From: Arbacia lixula
Lineage: Eukaryota > Echinodermata > Echinoidea > Arbacioida > Arbaciidae
Reading direction: 5' to 3'
Assembly (NCBI GenBank): GCA_963669155.1
Contig: OZ022581.1
Span: forward strand, 17,687,027 to 17,751,026
DNA: 64,000 nt
Position numbers and translations under genes: made by a program. The notes under the pieces are model-generated. The model had not been told where the DNA came from. It made no database searches and saw only the letters and a list, made by a program, of their open reading frames with translations. Each line of letters begins with the position of its first letter. The first letter of the stretch is position 1. Below are positions 1-14,600 of the stretch, one piece after another.

Positions 1-220
1 AAACAAGAATCAAGGTAGCCCTCAACGCCACATTAGAGAGAATCAAAGGATGTAGTTGAGATGTGTGAGCCTATTTGAAAGACGTCAGACCCCAAAGCTC
101 TGTGAATCTTTGGCTTTCTGGTACGTGTACGTTTCCTGTACCAGTAGCTAGAGGGTGTCTTTCGACGCTGTCTCTGTATCTCAGAAGGATCAAGCCTGGT
201 GGGTGTCTGGCTAGGTACTC

Positions 221-570
221 CTACTGCTGGTAGCCCCCTGGATATTGGCCCTGATTATACCCCCCATAGGCGCCCCCTGCCCCTCCACCTTGTGCCTGTG
301 GGGGTGGTGGGCCTGGTTGCTGGCCCTGGTTGTAGCCCCCATACCGTGCCTGGTGCTGGGGAGGGGGCGGTGGGCCCTGGCCCTGGCCCGGGTAGCCCCC
401 GTACCCCCCCGCTTGCTGCGGGTTGCCGTACTGGCTGGTAGGAGGGGGCATGTTGTTCTGCTGGGGGTAGGGCTGGCGCTGACTATGGGGCATCTGGCCG
501 TACCCTCCTGGGGGCCCGCCTCCCTGGTAACCCTGGTTGTAGTTGGGCATCTGGTTGTACATTGGCTGGC
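221..570 (-). CDS. SS18: SS18 exon 8 (QPGY domain and stop)
   Basis: Acceptor TTATTAG, then QPMYNQMPNYNQGYQGG and a Tyr/Gly/Gln/Pro-rich stretch ending YPGGYQQ and TAG at 223-221. This is the QPGY transactivation/self-association domain. No AATAAA is seen on the minus strand in 1-220, so the 3' UTR continues beyond the left edge. Confidence 0.95.
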
Positions 571-3500
571 CTAATAAGAAAGAGCAAACACAACAGTTAT
601 TGAGACCAGTTTGTTACAATTTCATCTGCATACCCAACTATAGATTAAAACCCAAACTTGTCTAATACCAAGCAGCCTTCACCCAGTTATTTTTAAATGG
701 TATGCCTGTTGTCTCATATCTATTTCATCTACGAAGCCACTGTGGCTAATTGATATTTCTTGAGGGTGTTTCACCAAGCTGTTCGTAAGTGACGAACGAT
801 TCTACGAACGACTGGTGATCCCTTCTTGTGCTAAATCAGATTCTCAATGAACAAAGTGTGGTATCGCATTTAGCACAAGAAGGGATCACCAGTCATTCGT
901 AAAGTTGTTCGTAACTTACGAACAGCTTGGTGAAACAACCCCCCTTATCCCTTTTTCATTTTATTTTACAGCCCCTTTGCCATATACTTACACTATCTAA
1001 TCACAACTTATTCATTTGTATACCCAGCTTTAGTAATATTTTGTAATGGCGAAATGGCTATCAGAGCAATAGGGTGAAGTAGGTCATTGTCAAGTTTATC
1101 ATTACCATAGACAGGAAAGTTTTTTTTTTATGAAATAGGCAGATTTTAAACACAATTAAACATGACCAAGTAAATATTGAAGAAATAATAGTTGTGGCTA
1201 ATCCTAAATAGTAAGACCCAACTGGGTTTAGACTGAACGGTAATAGATCATATGGAAGTTACACCCAGTGACTGATGGCCAGCTGGACACTTACCCAATT
1301 GCTGTGGTAGCTTTTGTGAACTCAAAACAATTGAACTTGTAACCCAACCTTTCTACACGTAACACACAACAGACTGTTCCTTCCACTAATTGCTATAACA
1401 AATGTTTCCCCATCACCACATTAATAAATTACAACTAAAATCATTAGATGGAAAGATAGGGAACAGACAAACAAAAAACAAAGAGAGATTACCTATACCC
1501 ACTCAATACAAAATGGTGAGCTAGTGTATAAAGACTATATTAATTATTAACAAATTAACATATCATACTGCCTACAGGTTATAATCAGTGTTTAATTTAT
1601 ATAGCCCCAAAAGAACCTTTGAAATAATATCAATCCCATTTTTATTGAGAGGGACAATGACAAAGAAAATGGGGTTAGAGAAGAAAGGACAGGAGAGAAA
1701 ATAGAAAATTATAATTACTGCCACATGTGTAAGGAATAGTACGGGGATGTTATTGATCAATGCCTACTTGACTGAACAGCTCATCTGTATACATTAATAA
1801 ACTAGTACACTACTGCAACTTGTCACACTACATGAATGAACCTACAACATAACGGCCAATGGTAAACAAATCGCCCTCAACTAACTGATCTAAAATGCAT
1901 TTCAAGTCAACTACATGAGGAATGTACATGTAGCAAAGCTGAAAACTGCCTCAGACACATATGAAGGAATGTACTACATATGGGGAATTCCATGCAAACT
2001 ATTGAAGGTTAGATGTTTACAAGATGAAAGTTTGGAACTAAATGTCTCCATGTGAGGAAATATGTAAACATTAAAGAAAACAAACAATGTAACTGCTGGT
2101 TATGCTGCTGCTGAAATGGTGAATGTGATATCTTAAGATTGAGAATAAATGAAAAGCGGATACTTCATTGATGTTAATTGACATACTGATTCTTTCGTTT
2201 TGGGTTATTTTCTTGAGTAAAAAGGGGGAAAACGCTTGCATGGAATTGTCCAAATTGTTGTCGCTTAGAAAAGATAAAAAATGTTTTAAAAAGGTATTTT
2301 TCGTCACTTTGTAATCTGCCGCTGCTCCTTGCCTCTCCCTTCCGATCTTTCGATTTTGATGTTCCTGCGTAAGATCAGAACATCGCACATTTAGAGCAGA
2401 CCCATAATCACAGTGCACGTTTGACTTGTGACAAATGTAAACCTAACTTTCAAATCCCCTCTCAACTATGGAATGCCAAACACGCATCATCAAGTCAGCA
2501 CTGATGTCATTCACTGGTGTACATTGTGGACATCTGGACCTTTTTTCTATTTAATGCAAAATGGCTTTTGGTTAAAAGTTCCTTTCCTGACAAATTTTTG
2601 GGGAGAGAATCTTTATCCAGGTAGGTAGAAAATCAAAATCAAATGTAATTCCATACGCACCTACAGATTCAGTTTTTGCCAACTACTAGGTAAAACTCAA
2701 CTCATTGGCATTCCATACCAAAGGGATTTGAAGCTAGATTCAATGCAACTTACCATGTGAAAACAGGTTCTTTCTTTTTTTTCTTTTCCACATTACCTGT
2801 ATAGCAAGTAGCAGCAATACATACCGATATTTTTTTGGCAAAAGAAATACATGTCATTTTAGCAGTAACAACACTCCCTTCATTATAGCACCATGCTTGG
2901 AGTGATTTTTGTGAGGAGAGTACACAAATTGCAAGCTTTTAACTCATAGACTTGCAAGCAAAATACAGCAGTAAAATCATCATTTTCATTTGAGATTCAT
3001 AAAACCTTTTCTAGACGTAAAGGGAAAGTAGTGGTAAGATCACAGCAAAATCGTTTTTGCCATCATCACAATTCCGGATTTTGTTTAATGATACCTTCAT
3101 GCGGTCATGAAATCCAGCCATAAGAGGATTTGAACTCATGGCATAACAACTCGGTCATGAATTTTATCATGTTGGGTCATGTTATCTTTACCAAACGTAA
3201 TATCCCTTTCCTTTAGTGTGATTTTCTTTGGAATGCTGTGCAATTCTTTTGTCTCTCTCAGTATTACTGCATGTACAGTATTTCTTTCTAACAGAAACGG
3301 AAGGTATGAAAGTGTTCTTTTACACAATAAGGAAATCTAACCTGTTTTAGATACTGAGTAAACTTTCTCCAACTGGATTTGTTGGCTTCCTCAGACATCC
3401 AACGAGTGAATTTATGTTGTTTTTGTTGTAGATGGTGCTGTCGCGGTTCGACAAGAAGTATACCAACTTACTCGTCAGAGGTCTGAGGAAGCTGGCGGAT

Positions 3501-5605
3501 CCAGTTAGCAAAATTTTACCTAAAATACGTTAATTTCCTGATTGTGTCAAAAGAAGATTTTCAGTCTTATTTTCTCATCGGTTATTGCTGATACCTCTGA
3601 AAAAAGCTAAATGACAAGCCTGCCAGAGAATATATTTTCGCTGCTTTGCAGAAGCCTTTAAAATGACAACAATATATAAGTTATAAGCAGAAGTGTTTCT
3701 CCCTGTCATATTATGACTTAATGAAGTGAAATTGGAACTGAGAACTGTTCACAATTGCCCCAGCAAAAATAACTACTGAACTATAAAATAAGTAATTTGA
3801 TCAAAATAATAGGCTGATTTGAAATAGTGTATACAATATCAATCTTTTAATCTTTGGCTCAATAAAATGATTGATCAAAACATGATCAACATCTTACAAA
3901 ATTTTATTGTCAGTATAAGCCCATGTTTGTAATAATTGTGCACCTCAAAATTATGATAAATCAGTGAAGATTCATGAAAGTCTTCTTGATATATTCCACT
4001 TTTATGCATAGCAGATTTCTGTGGCAGACTTGTATTGGCCCTGTGTTTCTTTGTGGAACATCATGTAACACTTATAACAGCATATCTGAAAACCAACAAA
4101 ACAGCACAAAACTCACAAAACACTTTCATATTTATCATGCTTTAATATCTGACAAAGATATTGCTTTCCTGAATCAAGCAATGGGTAGCATTGCATGTTC
4201 ATATTTACATGGAACCAAAAAGATGTCTCATCTTGAAGGAGTTTTCTTTTGGATTGAATGCTCATGATCTTTAATCAAGTAAGATTGGTGGTTTTGAGAT
4301 TGGTGGTTTTGAGATACGCCAAGTGTTACACCATGATTCCAGTTGAAATCTCAGACTCGGTTTGCCATGTATGTGCTGACGAAGCCAAACGGTCACAAGA
4401 AGAACGGAGGAACAGGATGGAACTCGATTACAGTGACATGCATTTCGTTTAACCCTCTCAGTACCAAGCAAGGAAGATGTCATTTGCTTTGTACACATGT
4501 GTGTTCCATAGGTAATGAAAGGGTTAACAACCAGGGCCTGACACGCTGGCACCCTTTTCACAAGGTCCCATTGTGCTATGGGCAGTTGTGGGAATCCATC
4601 AAATCTCATGCAAACAGAGAAGATCGTTGCACGTTGGAGCTGCCAGCATGTTTTAATGAGGTACCCTGTGGACAATGTCCTCTAGCAACATTTGAGGATT
4701 GCCCCCTTGCAAGGGAGCTGCTTCTTTGCAACAGAAATAAACTTGTGCAAATCCATGCCAGCAAAAAATAATATGAAATCAAACTCAGACACAAAGTTTT
4801 ATCACAAGTTTTTAAGTGTGTGGAGTGAAGATAAAGAAAGTGATGCCATTCTGTAAAAAAAAAAAAAAAAAAAATCAAGTTGGTAACTGCAAACAGCAAA
4901 AGCTTCAATGTATTTTGACGGCATTTCTTAAACCTGTAAGAATCTAATCAGAGAGGAAAATTTGATTTTGTTGATCTGTGTTCTGATTTTGTTCTATGTC
5001 TTGACTAGATATTGATAGTTATATTTCATTGCCTAAAGATACACCTGAACTATCCAGTTGGCTCCTTGAGTGCAACTTACACTCGAGATAAGGAAACATC
5101 ACTAGCAATCAAGTATACTACCCCAAAAAAAATAGCCCCATCATACCATACATTTTTGGAGTTGAAGTCAAGTTCATACTCATGACCTATTTGAGCACTT
5201 TTGTGATTCACACGTCTTCTCTAGAGGCAAAATCAAGTACCAGGTAAAATCATATTCAAATTGAAACCACAAAATCATTATCTTTTAAGGAAGACAACTG
5301 AAGTGTGCTCTTTGTATCCCACTGAAATATTTGGGAAGATTCATAACCCAAGTACTTTAGAGAGAATGTGCAGCCTACACTACAGCTCAAAGGAATTGGC
5401 ACAGGGAAATGGAAAGGGAAGTTCCTGCAGTTTTAAACCACGGTATATTTTGTCCAGTTCAGCATGAAACATCCTTCCCTATCCCTATGCCAATTCCTTT
5501 GAGCTTTAGTGTATGTTACTATTTTTGCAGTACATCTCCCCATTGTGCAAGTACACTCAGAGACATACAGCGCCGAGGAAGACACAGAGCAGGTGGGAGG
5601 GGGAT

Positions 5606-5649
<44 letters not shown>

Positions 5650-8600
5650 AGGAAGAGAGACAGGAACAGAGAGAGAGAGAATGGTTAGGTAGAACTTGAG
5701 ATTGACATTTGCACAGAATAATTGCTAGTTACACAACAAGGAACACATAAATGCATGCAGCTACAATGTATGTTAACATGACACATGTAGTGAAAGAAAG
5801 ATGTTAGTTCACACTTAATGATGTGAATAGTCACTCAGGTTATGCATGACAGTGAAAAGAAGAGGCAAACAAATAAGTTTTTTTCAATCCTTTAACAATG
5901 ACTATGTATGTGTGTACATACATCATACATGAAAACTAACTTTAACAATATATGTGTGCACTTTGCACTATACTCCTCAAGGTACGGAGTGTTTGTCAAC
6001 TTTTTGTAAGTCTTTGAGGACTGATGCTTTTATTCTCTTGGATATTAGAAAGCAGTTTTTAATCTAATATAGAGTAAATTGTTGCTTTGAGCTGATATTA
6101 ACTGTGAGAAAGCTTTGAGGTAACTAGCTTTATGCCAACTTTCAATATACCTCCAGGGGGGTGTTTCACCAAGCTGTTCTTATGTTATGAACGACTTTAC
6201 GAACAACTGGTGATCCCTTCTTGTGCTAAATGCGATACCACACTTTATTCATTGAGAATCTGATTTAGCACAAGAAGGGATCACCAGTCATTCATAAAGT
6301 TGTTTGTAACTTACAAACAGCTTGGTGAAACACCCCAGGCTCAAACTAAATCCCTAGATGGTGAAAAAGTTTCCAGTCTCCTGAGACAAATCATTTCCAC
6401 TTTCTAAAAATTGTGCTAATTTTGCCATCAGATGAATTTCTCGAAGCTGTTTTGTGAAGCTGATGTCAAATAACACTTTGGTATTTTTCTTCATGGTGGG
6501 TTTCAAAAAACTGATATCCGTATCAGGATTGTTCCTACACTTTGCTAATGACCTCTGTAGACATTTGATTTACAAACTTATCTGTCACAAACACAAAATA
6601 GGGAGACTGGCACATACTCATATATGACTGCAATTGCAGAGAGAATTCACTCTTCAATCTGAGGACTTTTTCAAAGATTATTCAAGAACGACAATTTGTT
6701 CAAGATCTACACAAGTTTTAAAGAAGATTTGTATGGAGGATTGAGATCATACTGTTTCAAGCACTAGTAAGCTGTTGATCATACTCTATCTATAGAGTGA
6801 AAGCAATCTGTGTACATACATACTCAATGGTTTCTGATGATTTACCTAGAAACTGAAAGCTATTTGTGTCCATACATATAGCCAGAACAAAAGGAATCCC
6901 TTCCAAGTTGGACACTTCTGATCTTACCTTGTGAAGGCTGCCGGTACCCACCCATCGGCTGCTGGCCTCCTCCCATCATCATCTGGCCCCCCTGGCCCCC
7001 ACCGGGCCCCTGAGGTGTCATCATGCCCTGGGGTGGGCCCTGCTGCTGCTGCGGGTGGTGGGTGGGGTAGCGCTGAGGTGGCATGCCCCCTGGGTACTGG
7101 GGTGGGGAGGGTCCCTGTGGACCAGCCTGCTGCCCAGGCTGCTGGGGTGGTTGCTGGGGTTGCTGCTGGGGTGGCGGTGGGGGCATGGGGGAGTGCAGGC
7201 TGGCGGGCTGCTGGTGAGGGGGTGTCTGCTGCTGCTGGCTGGGCGGCCCCATGGATTGTGGGGGTCCCATGTTTGGCTGGGGCTGGGAGGGAGGTGGGCC
7301 CATGGGGCTGGGCTGCTGGGGATGGGGCTGGCTGGGAGACACCATGGACTGTGGTGGGCCCATGTTAGACTGTTGGTGTGGCTGAGACATCCCCATGTTA
7401 CCTGTCCAAACAGACATTCACAGCATTAACTCCTTCTCTGCCATACTCCATACTGCTCTGTGGGATTGGTGTGTAGTACCATTGCAAACATGCCTCAATG
7501 AAAAAGGTTTAAACAATGATTCATTCAACCCAATATCCCCCCTCATATGTAAGAATAACAACTCATCAAAATATGATACTATATTTCTCTTTGTCTCATA
7601 TCTACGGGAAAATATGAAGTCAAACAACTTCATATGAATTGATGTTACAATTAATAATGCATTTAGGCCATAACTCCAAGCTCATTAGCTGGAATTGTCG
7701 GGATACAATTGCTGGTCATTCGCAGTATATGCACAGTGTCTACAGATGGTATGAAAGCATATCAGGTTGTGGTGCCTACCTTGCTGTGGGTAGCCCATAC
7801 CAGGTTGCTGCCCGGGATGCTGTGGCTGCTGCTGTTGCTGCTGCTGCTGCTGTGGTGGTTGCTGAGGTTGTTGTTGTTGGTTGGGTGGTCCCATGGCTTG
7901 CTGTGGTGGCATGGGACCCATCGAACCCTGCTGCTGCTGCTGGTTGGGTGGGGGTGGTGCCATGGATTGTGGTGGGCCGATGCTGGCTTGCTGCATGGCC
8001 TGTTGCTGCTGCGGAGGTTGCTGCTGCTGCTGCTGTGGGGGTGGTGGTTGCTGTTGTTGTTGCTGCTGGCCGGCCTGGGAGTGTGGCGGCATATTCTGTG
8101 GCATCATTCCTCCACCTGCATCACCAACAACAAGTCACTAAAGAGTTTCATCTAATTGGGAAATGAGACTGAAGAATGCTCTTTTAACACCATCAGGGGA
8201 TTTACATGTTGTACCTGTGTTAGGTAAACCTTCTCTGATCACGAAGGTTTTACACCCATCAAAATGTTTTGTACAAGATACAATTTTAGAGTTTACAGAC
8301 TTTTCAAGAACTTTGGGAAAACAGCACTTTCTTCAGTTTTAGTCTCCTTTAATGTAATCTGTACATTTATTTATTGCAATTGACTTGTCACTAGTAATGT
8401 ATAGAATATCATTATACCAATTTTATGTTAAAATTCAAATACCTGTTGAGGAATATATCATTATTTGTGGAACGAGGTTTTTTTTTAAGCTTGATGACAT
8501 GACATGAAAACACTGAACCAGGCTGTGCACCATACCCTACATGTAAAATCAATATCGCATTCTTACCAGGGCTCTTTGGTTATTAACAGGGCCTCTTCGG

Positions 8601-11600
8601 GGCATTTCAGGCGCTCACTCTGAATAGCTTTTGACTCGTGGGCAATATTGACACAATTTCAAATTTCTAGTGGGTCTATTTACTGTTGTAACAAATACGT
8701 ATAATTTATGTTTGATGTAACAACATTTTGATGAAAAGTAACTACCATTAACAGCACAAGTACTAGCACAAGAATAGTACTACGATTTCTTCTTCTACAT
8801 GCAAGACTACCCCTTCTACTAGTACAAGACAGTTTGAAATGATAAGAACAATACATGAAGAGGCTACAACAATGTCACAGACTCACAGTCACAACTAATA
8901 CCCACATGATACAGAATGTTGGGCCTCACTCAATATTTGGTTTCAAAATTTTGGGAGATTTAAGATATAACTGTTTCCTTCTATGAAGAAAAGATGAACA
9001 AAGAAAAAAATCACATCCCAGAATTCAAAAGGAAAATCCATTTTGACTGCCATAACACATGCAGCTGCAAAAATGCACAGGGGAAAAGAAGAAATAGCAA
9101 ACAGATTTTAAACTGCTCTAAATCAAATCAAATGTATGAAATGAGGAAAATAAAATCAAGGTACTGTACACTGAGCAAGAATCTAGAAGGGAAAGAAGTA
9201 CTTAGCAATATATCCAGTTCAATTCTACTACATGTCAAATGAAAGGACCAAGACATGCAGACAAAGTTCTGTATATATCACATATGTTTGATTCTCCCAA
9301 CATCTCCAGAAGAACATGTCATGGTCTCTTCCTTATATGTTAATCCTTACATTACCAAGCCTTTGAAAACCTCATTGGCTTCATGTCAATGGTAATGAGA
9401 GAGTTAACATCGGGAACTCCCCACTGTCCTGTCATACCATTTCTGCATTTTAAGTATAAAGTAATGTTGGAAACCTCACAGAATCACAACCACCTTCCAA
9501 ACACTACAAACAGCAAATTAAACCAGAACAGAGCAGCCAGAGTGCCATCAACATGAATATTACTTGTTTAATTTCAAATCATGTGAGCTTTACTCTTTAT
9601 GTACAACTTGTGTGTATTTGTATACAAATAATACACATCGATCCTACTGAGTAACAGTTTGTCTGGCACTAACAGAATTAAATCAAACATGCTCTTCACA
9701 AAAGAATACGGGGAAGGTTGTTTGACACTTTGACAGGTCACAAGATGAAATATCTGAAAAATCAAGAAGGGAGGAAAACAGCTCAAGTAGTACAGACTTC
9801 TAGTTCTATTCACAGGAAGAAGAAAGAATAATACTAAGATGTTAATCAGCAACACAATCAGGGTTCGCAGGAATAGCTACAATACAGGATGGTAGGAGAC
9901 ACCAACCACAAACATCATCCTGCCTTGAGAGTGTTGCTGCGACACGCTGCTGCCACCACTGCTGCCCCCCGAGTGGTAGCCTGACACACTGTGCGACGAG
10001 GCCCCACTCCCAGACACTGGCAAGGTGTTGTATGTTGTGGTCACCACATTGCTGCTACTGCTACTACCACCACCACCACCGCTACCACTACTGACACTGC
10101 TGCTGCTGCTGCTGTTGCTACTTCCATTGTTGCTGGCCGCATGGAAGGACCCTGAACTAGCCCCTGCGCTACTATTCCCACTCAACTGACTTGACGTGGC
10201 ATGCTCGCTGCGAGAATTAGACGCTATGAACAAAACCATTGCACCAAAGCAACATTTTTATTCAGCTATAAGTAGACACATTTTGAGGTAGAACTGGCAA
10301 TAAATTGGTAATTCATTTTACATATCAAATCAGGACTATATAACCTACCATATCACCTAAGCTAAGTAGGCATAGAATATTCTATATCTATCATGTATGA
10401 ATGTTATATGATAAAAATAATGCATTTTAATTAACTTTTCTGAAAATAGGTTCAAGTAGGTATTCATTGATTTAAAAACTGGTAATATTTCACATCAATG
10501 TACTTTTGCAAAGATTAATTTTTTAGGGTAAAAAAATACACTGAACATGTGTCTGATTTTAGAAATGCTATTAATAATTCCTTTGCTGGAAATAACATCA
10601 TTTTAAAAGTACAAAAAACATTGCAAAGAGAGGTCAAAAATCATTCAAACATCTTTTGGAATTGTGTTTAAGTTTAGAAACACCAATGTGATTTTTTTTT
10701 ATATTGAAATCCTCTTCTTTTTCAGACTTCAAATTCAGTAATTCAGAAAGTCATTTTGATGCAACACTTTGTCTAGCATCTATATTTGTAAGATGTTAAT
10801 GAACTGGGTGTAAGGATGGGCAAATGCTAGCCATCTGTAATGAAATATGAACCATGGGAGCTGTACAATGTATAATGCTAAAGCATCTCAGTACAAGGTC
10901 ATTGAAATCACATGGAGGTATCACACATGTGTTGCTCCCATGGGGCTGGGAGGTTTAATACATACCTGGCATTTGTTGTGAGTTCATGCTGGATGAGGTG
11001 ACTGGGGGCTGCTGCTGCTGCTGCTGCACAGGGACGGGCATGGGCCCGTTGGCCATCTGCTGTGGGGGTGGGGTCTGCATCATGGTGCCACCCTGCTGGG
11101 GCCCACTGCTGGTAGGAGGGGGGTGGCTAGGGGCATGGCTACTCACCGGTGGGTGCCCCTGGGGGTTGGGACCCCCACTGCTCCCCCCTGGAGGTGGCGG
11201 GCCGCCCCCACCGCCACCACCACCACCACCGCCTCCCCCTCCCATCCCCATGCCCATGGGCCCCTGGTGCATGTTGGGCCCACCCCCTCCGCCACCCCCT
11301 CCTCCTTGCATGGCGTTGGGGTAGGGCTGGCTTGGGGGCATGTTCCCTTGGTTGGGGGCCTACAGGTTAGAGGTAGATGAATGACAAATAAACAGAATTA
11401 CAAACATGTACAATTCAATGAAAAAAGAATTAGGGATAATAAATTATGAACATGGGTCTTTTGTTAGGCACATAAAATTTAAAAGGGACTCGTTGAAATT
11501 TTGTCCGTATAACACAACCATAGTGATTATTTCCAATGGCTATCATTCAAGCCTAATGTCCTGAAACAAACACCCTGTGCACTGTACATTATGAGGGAAG

Positions 11601-14600
11601 GCCATTTTCACACGGCTCTCTTGATGCTTGATCTCAAAGCTCTTTTTTGTTTCGCTTCATTTTTCACTAATGTACATACCTGTACACTGTTACACTTGCT
11701 GTACAACATCAGTACGATATTTCAGAAATCAAACTCTCTCATCAAATACTCACAATTTATTACATGGTTTTAGCATGGGCATCACATTTTGTGAAGATGC
11801 TTCTTACAGGAATTAATATCTTCATATTGCTCTTACCGGGAGAAGTTGTTGCATTCCTTGATTCGAGTCAGCAATAGTTGCCAGATACACAAGGTTGCGA
11901 TGTAGGATTTGCTGATATCTGATCGAGATTGAGATAAAACACAATTAAAGATTAACATATAACAGGATTTAAAAAAAAAAATGCCTGCCTTTATTCACTT
12001 GATGTGAAAATAAACTTATACAATTTCTACAATTGAAAATGCTCCAACCTGATCAAGCTTACTAAGTACATCAACGTCCATTACACTTCCATCAAATAAA
12101 CTCAATGTGGATCTTTAAATCAAACAAAAACTATTGGTCGTGACTTGGAATTGTTATTACAATATGGTTCACTCTGGGCATGAGGTCCATTGCAATCATA
12201 ATTTAACTGGAAATGATGGACATATTCATAATTGAGGTCTGCAGCTTAAAGGATGACCACAATTCATATCAACTCTAGTGTATTGGCTACTTTGGATGAG
12301 GTAAATTACATCAATGCATTGAAAATTCAGATCAGAAGGTAGGGTAAATGAAAAAAAAATGTAATACACAAGAATTACTTTCCAAGCCTACTTTCATGAA
12401 ATATAGGCACTGACCAACGCACTGCACTAAACCCTAGATGTATAATTTTCAGAGGGGCCTATTGGTGTTACATAGAGGGGTTCTCTTTAGCATTGGGGAG
12501 GCTACATGTAAATCACACTGGGGAGCAACTTACTGTGAGGCCTCTGAAGCCCTGCCCTTGCTCTGGTAGTCACATATTGTCTGGATTAGCTGGTTGTTTT
12601 CATCAAGCATCTAGAGAGGTAGGAAGACGGAGGGGAAGAGAGAATCCAATGAGGATATTAGATAGATAACCCAGTATATAGAGATTGAGAACTACATTAG
12701 AGACTGATAGAAAATATAACAAAAAAAAAACAGGATATCAAGACTGTGGCCATTACAGAATTGAAGTCATGGAACAAGTAAAATTTCAAACACACAAACA
12801 TTTTATGCAACCTATACCATGTATATACATCATGAGCAAAATCCAAACAATTATAAATCCTCTCTGAAAATAGTTTTTTTTTTATAAAACTTCATAACAG
12901 TTTGTAGGACCAACATTTTGAGGGTTTCTTTGTTCTGTGAATGTCTTTGTGTATCACACGTTTATCACAGATATTTTGAATCTGCTCGAGTCTGACATAA
13001 ATTTGACCAATCAGATTGTTTGATGGGTTGTTGGCTATGAATATTGAAATAAAAAAATTGTGCATATGTTAAATTACTTATTCATATATTCATTGGCATT
13101 AGCGTTTTCATATTCAAATTGGCGACCCGCATCGATCGCCATACAGTATACAGGTGTAGTGTTCAGTATCTAGATAGGGTATTTAGTAGACAGGAATAAC
13201 CGTCTCATTTGGGGCATTCTTTAATCGAAAGTACATTTTTGGACATACCCCCGAATAGATTGTTCGATGGTTTGTTGGCTATGAATATTCAAATCGCCAA
13301 TCGGTCCGACGGAAAAAAAAATAGCACACGGCAAACGAGCGGGAAAGAAATGTATGCATGTGTGAAATCACTTATTTATATATGCATCATGTGCATTAGC
13401 ATTAGCGTTTTCATAGTCAAAATGGTGACCCGCATCGATCGCCATACAGTGTACAGACTACAGGTGTAATGTTCAGACTCTAGATAGGGCGTTCAGAGGA
13501 GCCAAACAGATGCAATCTCAGCGGATCCAATGTCCTACAGAGATAGGGACACCCACAAAATATTAAAACAACTCCAAAATAAAAATGCTCACCATATATG
13601 CTTGTTTGCAATATTGATAATCCATAGAAATCATTAATTTTGGCAAAATAACAAGAAAAGTATTTATTTAAGCTAGATTTTAGCATCGTCTCCGAGTCAC
13701 AGATACTGCGGCTACACTGTACACAAAATTCGCGTATTTGCCAATATTAATTAACGATCTACCGGTACTCGCTTAGTGTATATTCCAGTGGGTTGCTGAA
13801 TCCGCACGGGATCAGCCAGCCTATTGTTACGTGAGGCATGCATGCATATTGCCAATCGGACTTTCTGCGAGCGTGCGGTGGGCGCATGCGAACGGCGCCA
13901 TGTCCGCGCAAGCCACGCATCGCGGTCAGCTATATATAGCGCCGATCCCACCGGCTCGGCTTAGCTTAGCCGCCGACTGTGGCGGCCACGCGCGGCTACC
14001 CGGAGCTATCATAGCAGCCGACAAGTGAGGCTTAGAATTGCGCGACGATTGTCGTTGCCCCCTCCGGAATTTCATAACATTTATCAACACCGCATATTCA
14101 TAGATCTAAACATGGGCTCATAAAACCCTTTTGCGGCACAACTGCGCCTTTGTAAAATGTTATAAATCAAAAGCCAAAAAGAAGCTCAGTATTTACTCTT
14201 GACACTATTCTTGTTTCGAATTGATCCACATAACGGAACATTTTCGTTTTCACCATAATTCACGAAAAAGTGAAGTGGATTTTCAAAAACTTACCGCAAA
14301 ATGCTTCGATCTCGCTCGGTCATTGCAGCTTTCCCAAAACTTTTTGTTGCATATGAAAGAAGAACTCACAGGGTTGTCGAGCTGAAAATCTCAACCCATA
14401 AATTTACTTTGATTATGTTCTACATCGGAATTCCGCTACCCGAACAGATCACGCATCTCACAAATTGCGCGCACCATTTTGCCATTCCGTTTTTGCACTT
14501 ACGTGCGAAGCGCCATGATCTAGTGACACATGGGCGTCCCTAACAGAGACTGATTTTTTTTTCGGTCTAGGTGTTCAGATCAGAGGAGCCAGAATAGATG

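Larger units (their letters stand above)
571..6927 (-). other. SS18 intron 7 (6.4 kb)
   Basis: AT-rich intron between exons 7 and 8. It holds two copies of a foldback element (764-943, 6156-6337), a smaller foldback element (5376-5513) and a GA microsatellite (5607-5663). No coding potential was recognised; the open frames here are short and unlike any known family. Confidence 0.8.

Noticed and set aside
245-574. Plus-strand open frames over SS18 exon 8
   Set aside because: Shadow of the repetitive Gly/Pro/Gln coding sequence on the minus strand; no start context or known family.
4271-4675. Open frames on both strands of ~130-140 codons in SS18 intron 7
   Set aside because: Overlapping on both strands, no recognisable domain, no splice context, intronic position.
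5409-5699. Frame with an Arg-Glu repeat tail
   Set aside because: Translation of the GA microsatellite.
7881-8141. Cys/Gly-rich plus-strand frame resembling a cysteine-rich peptide
   Set aside because: Arises from reading the CAG repeats of SS18 exon 6 in antisense (TGC/TGT codons).
10986-11324. Plus-strand poly-Cys/poly-Pro frame
   Set aside because: Antisense of the poly-Gln/poly-Gly SS18 exon 4.
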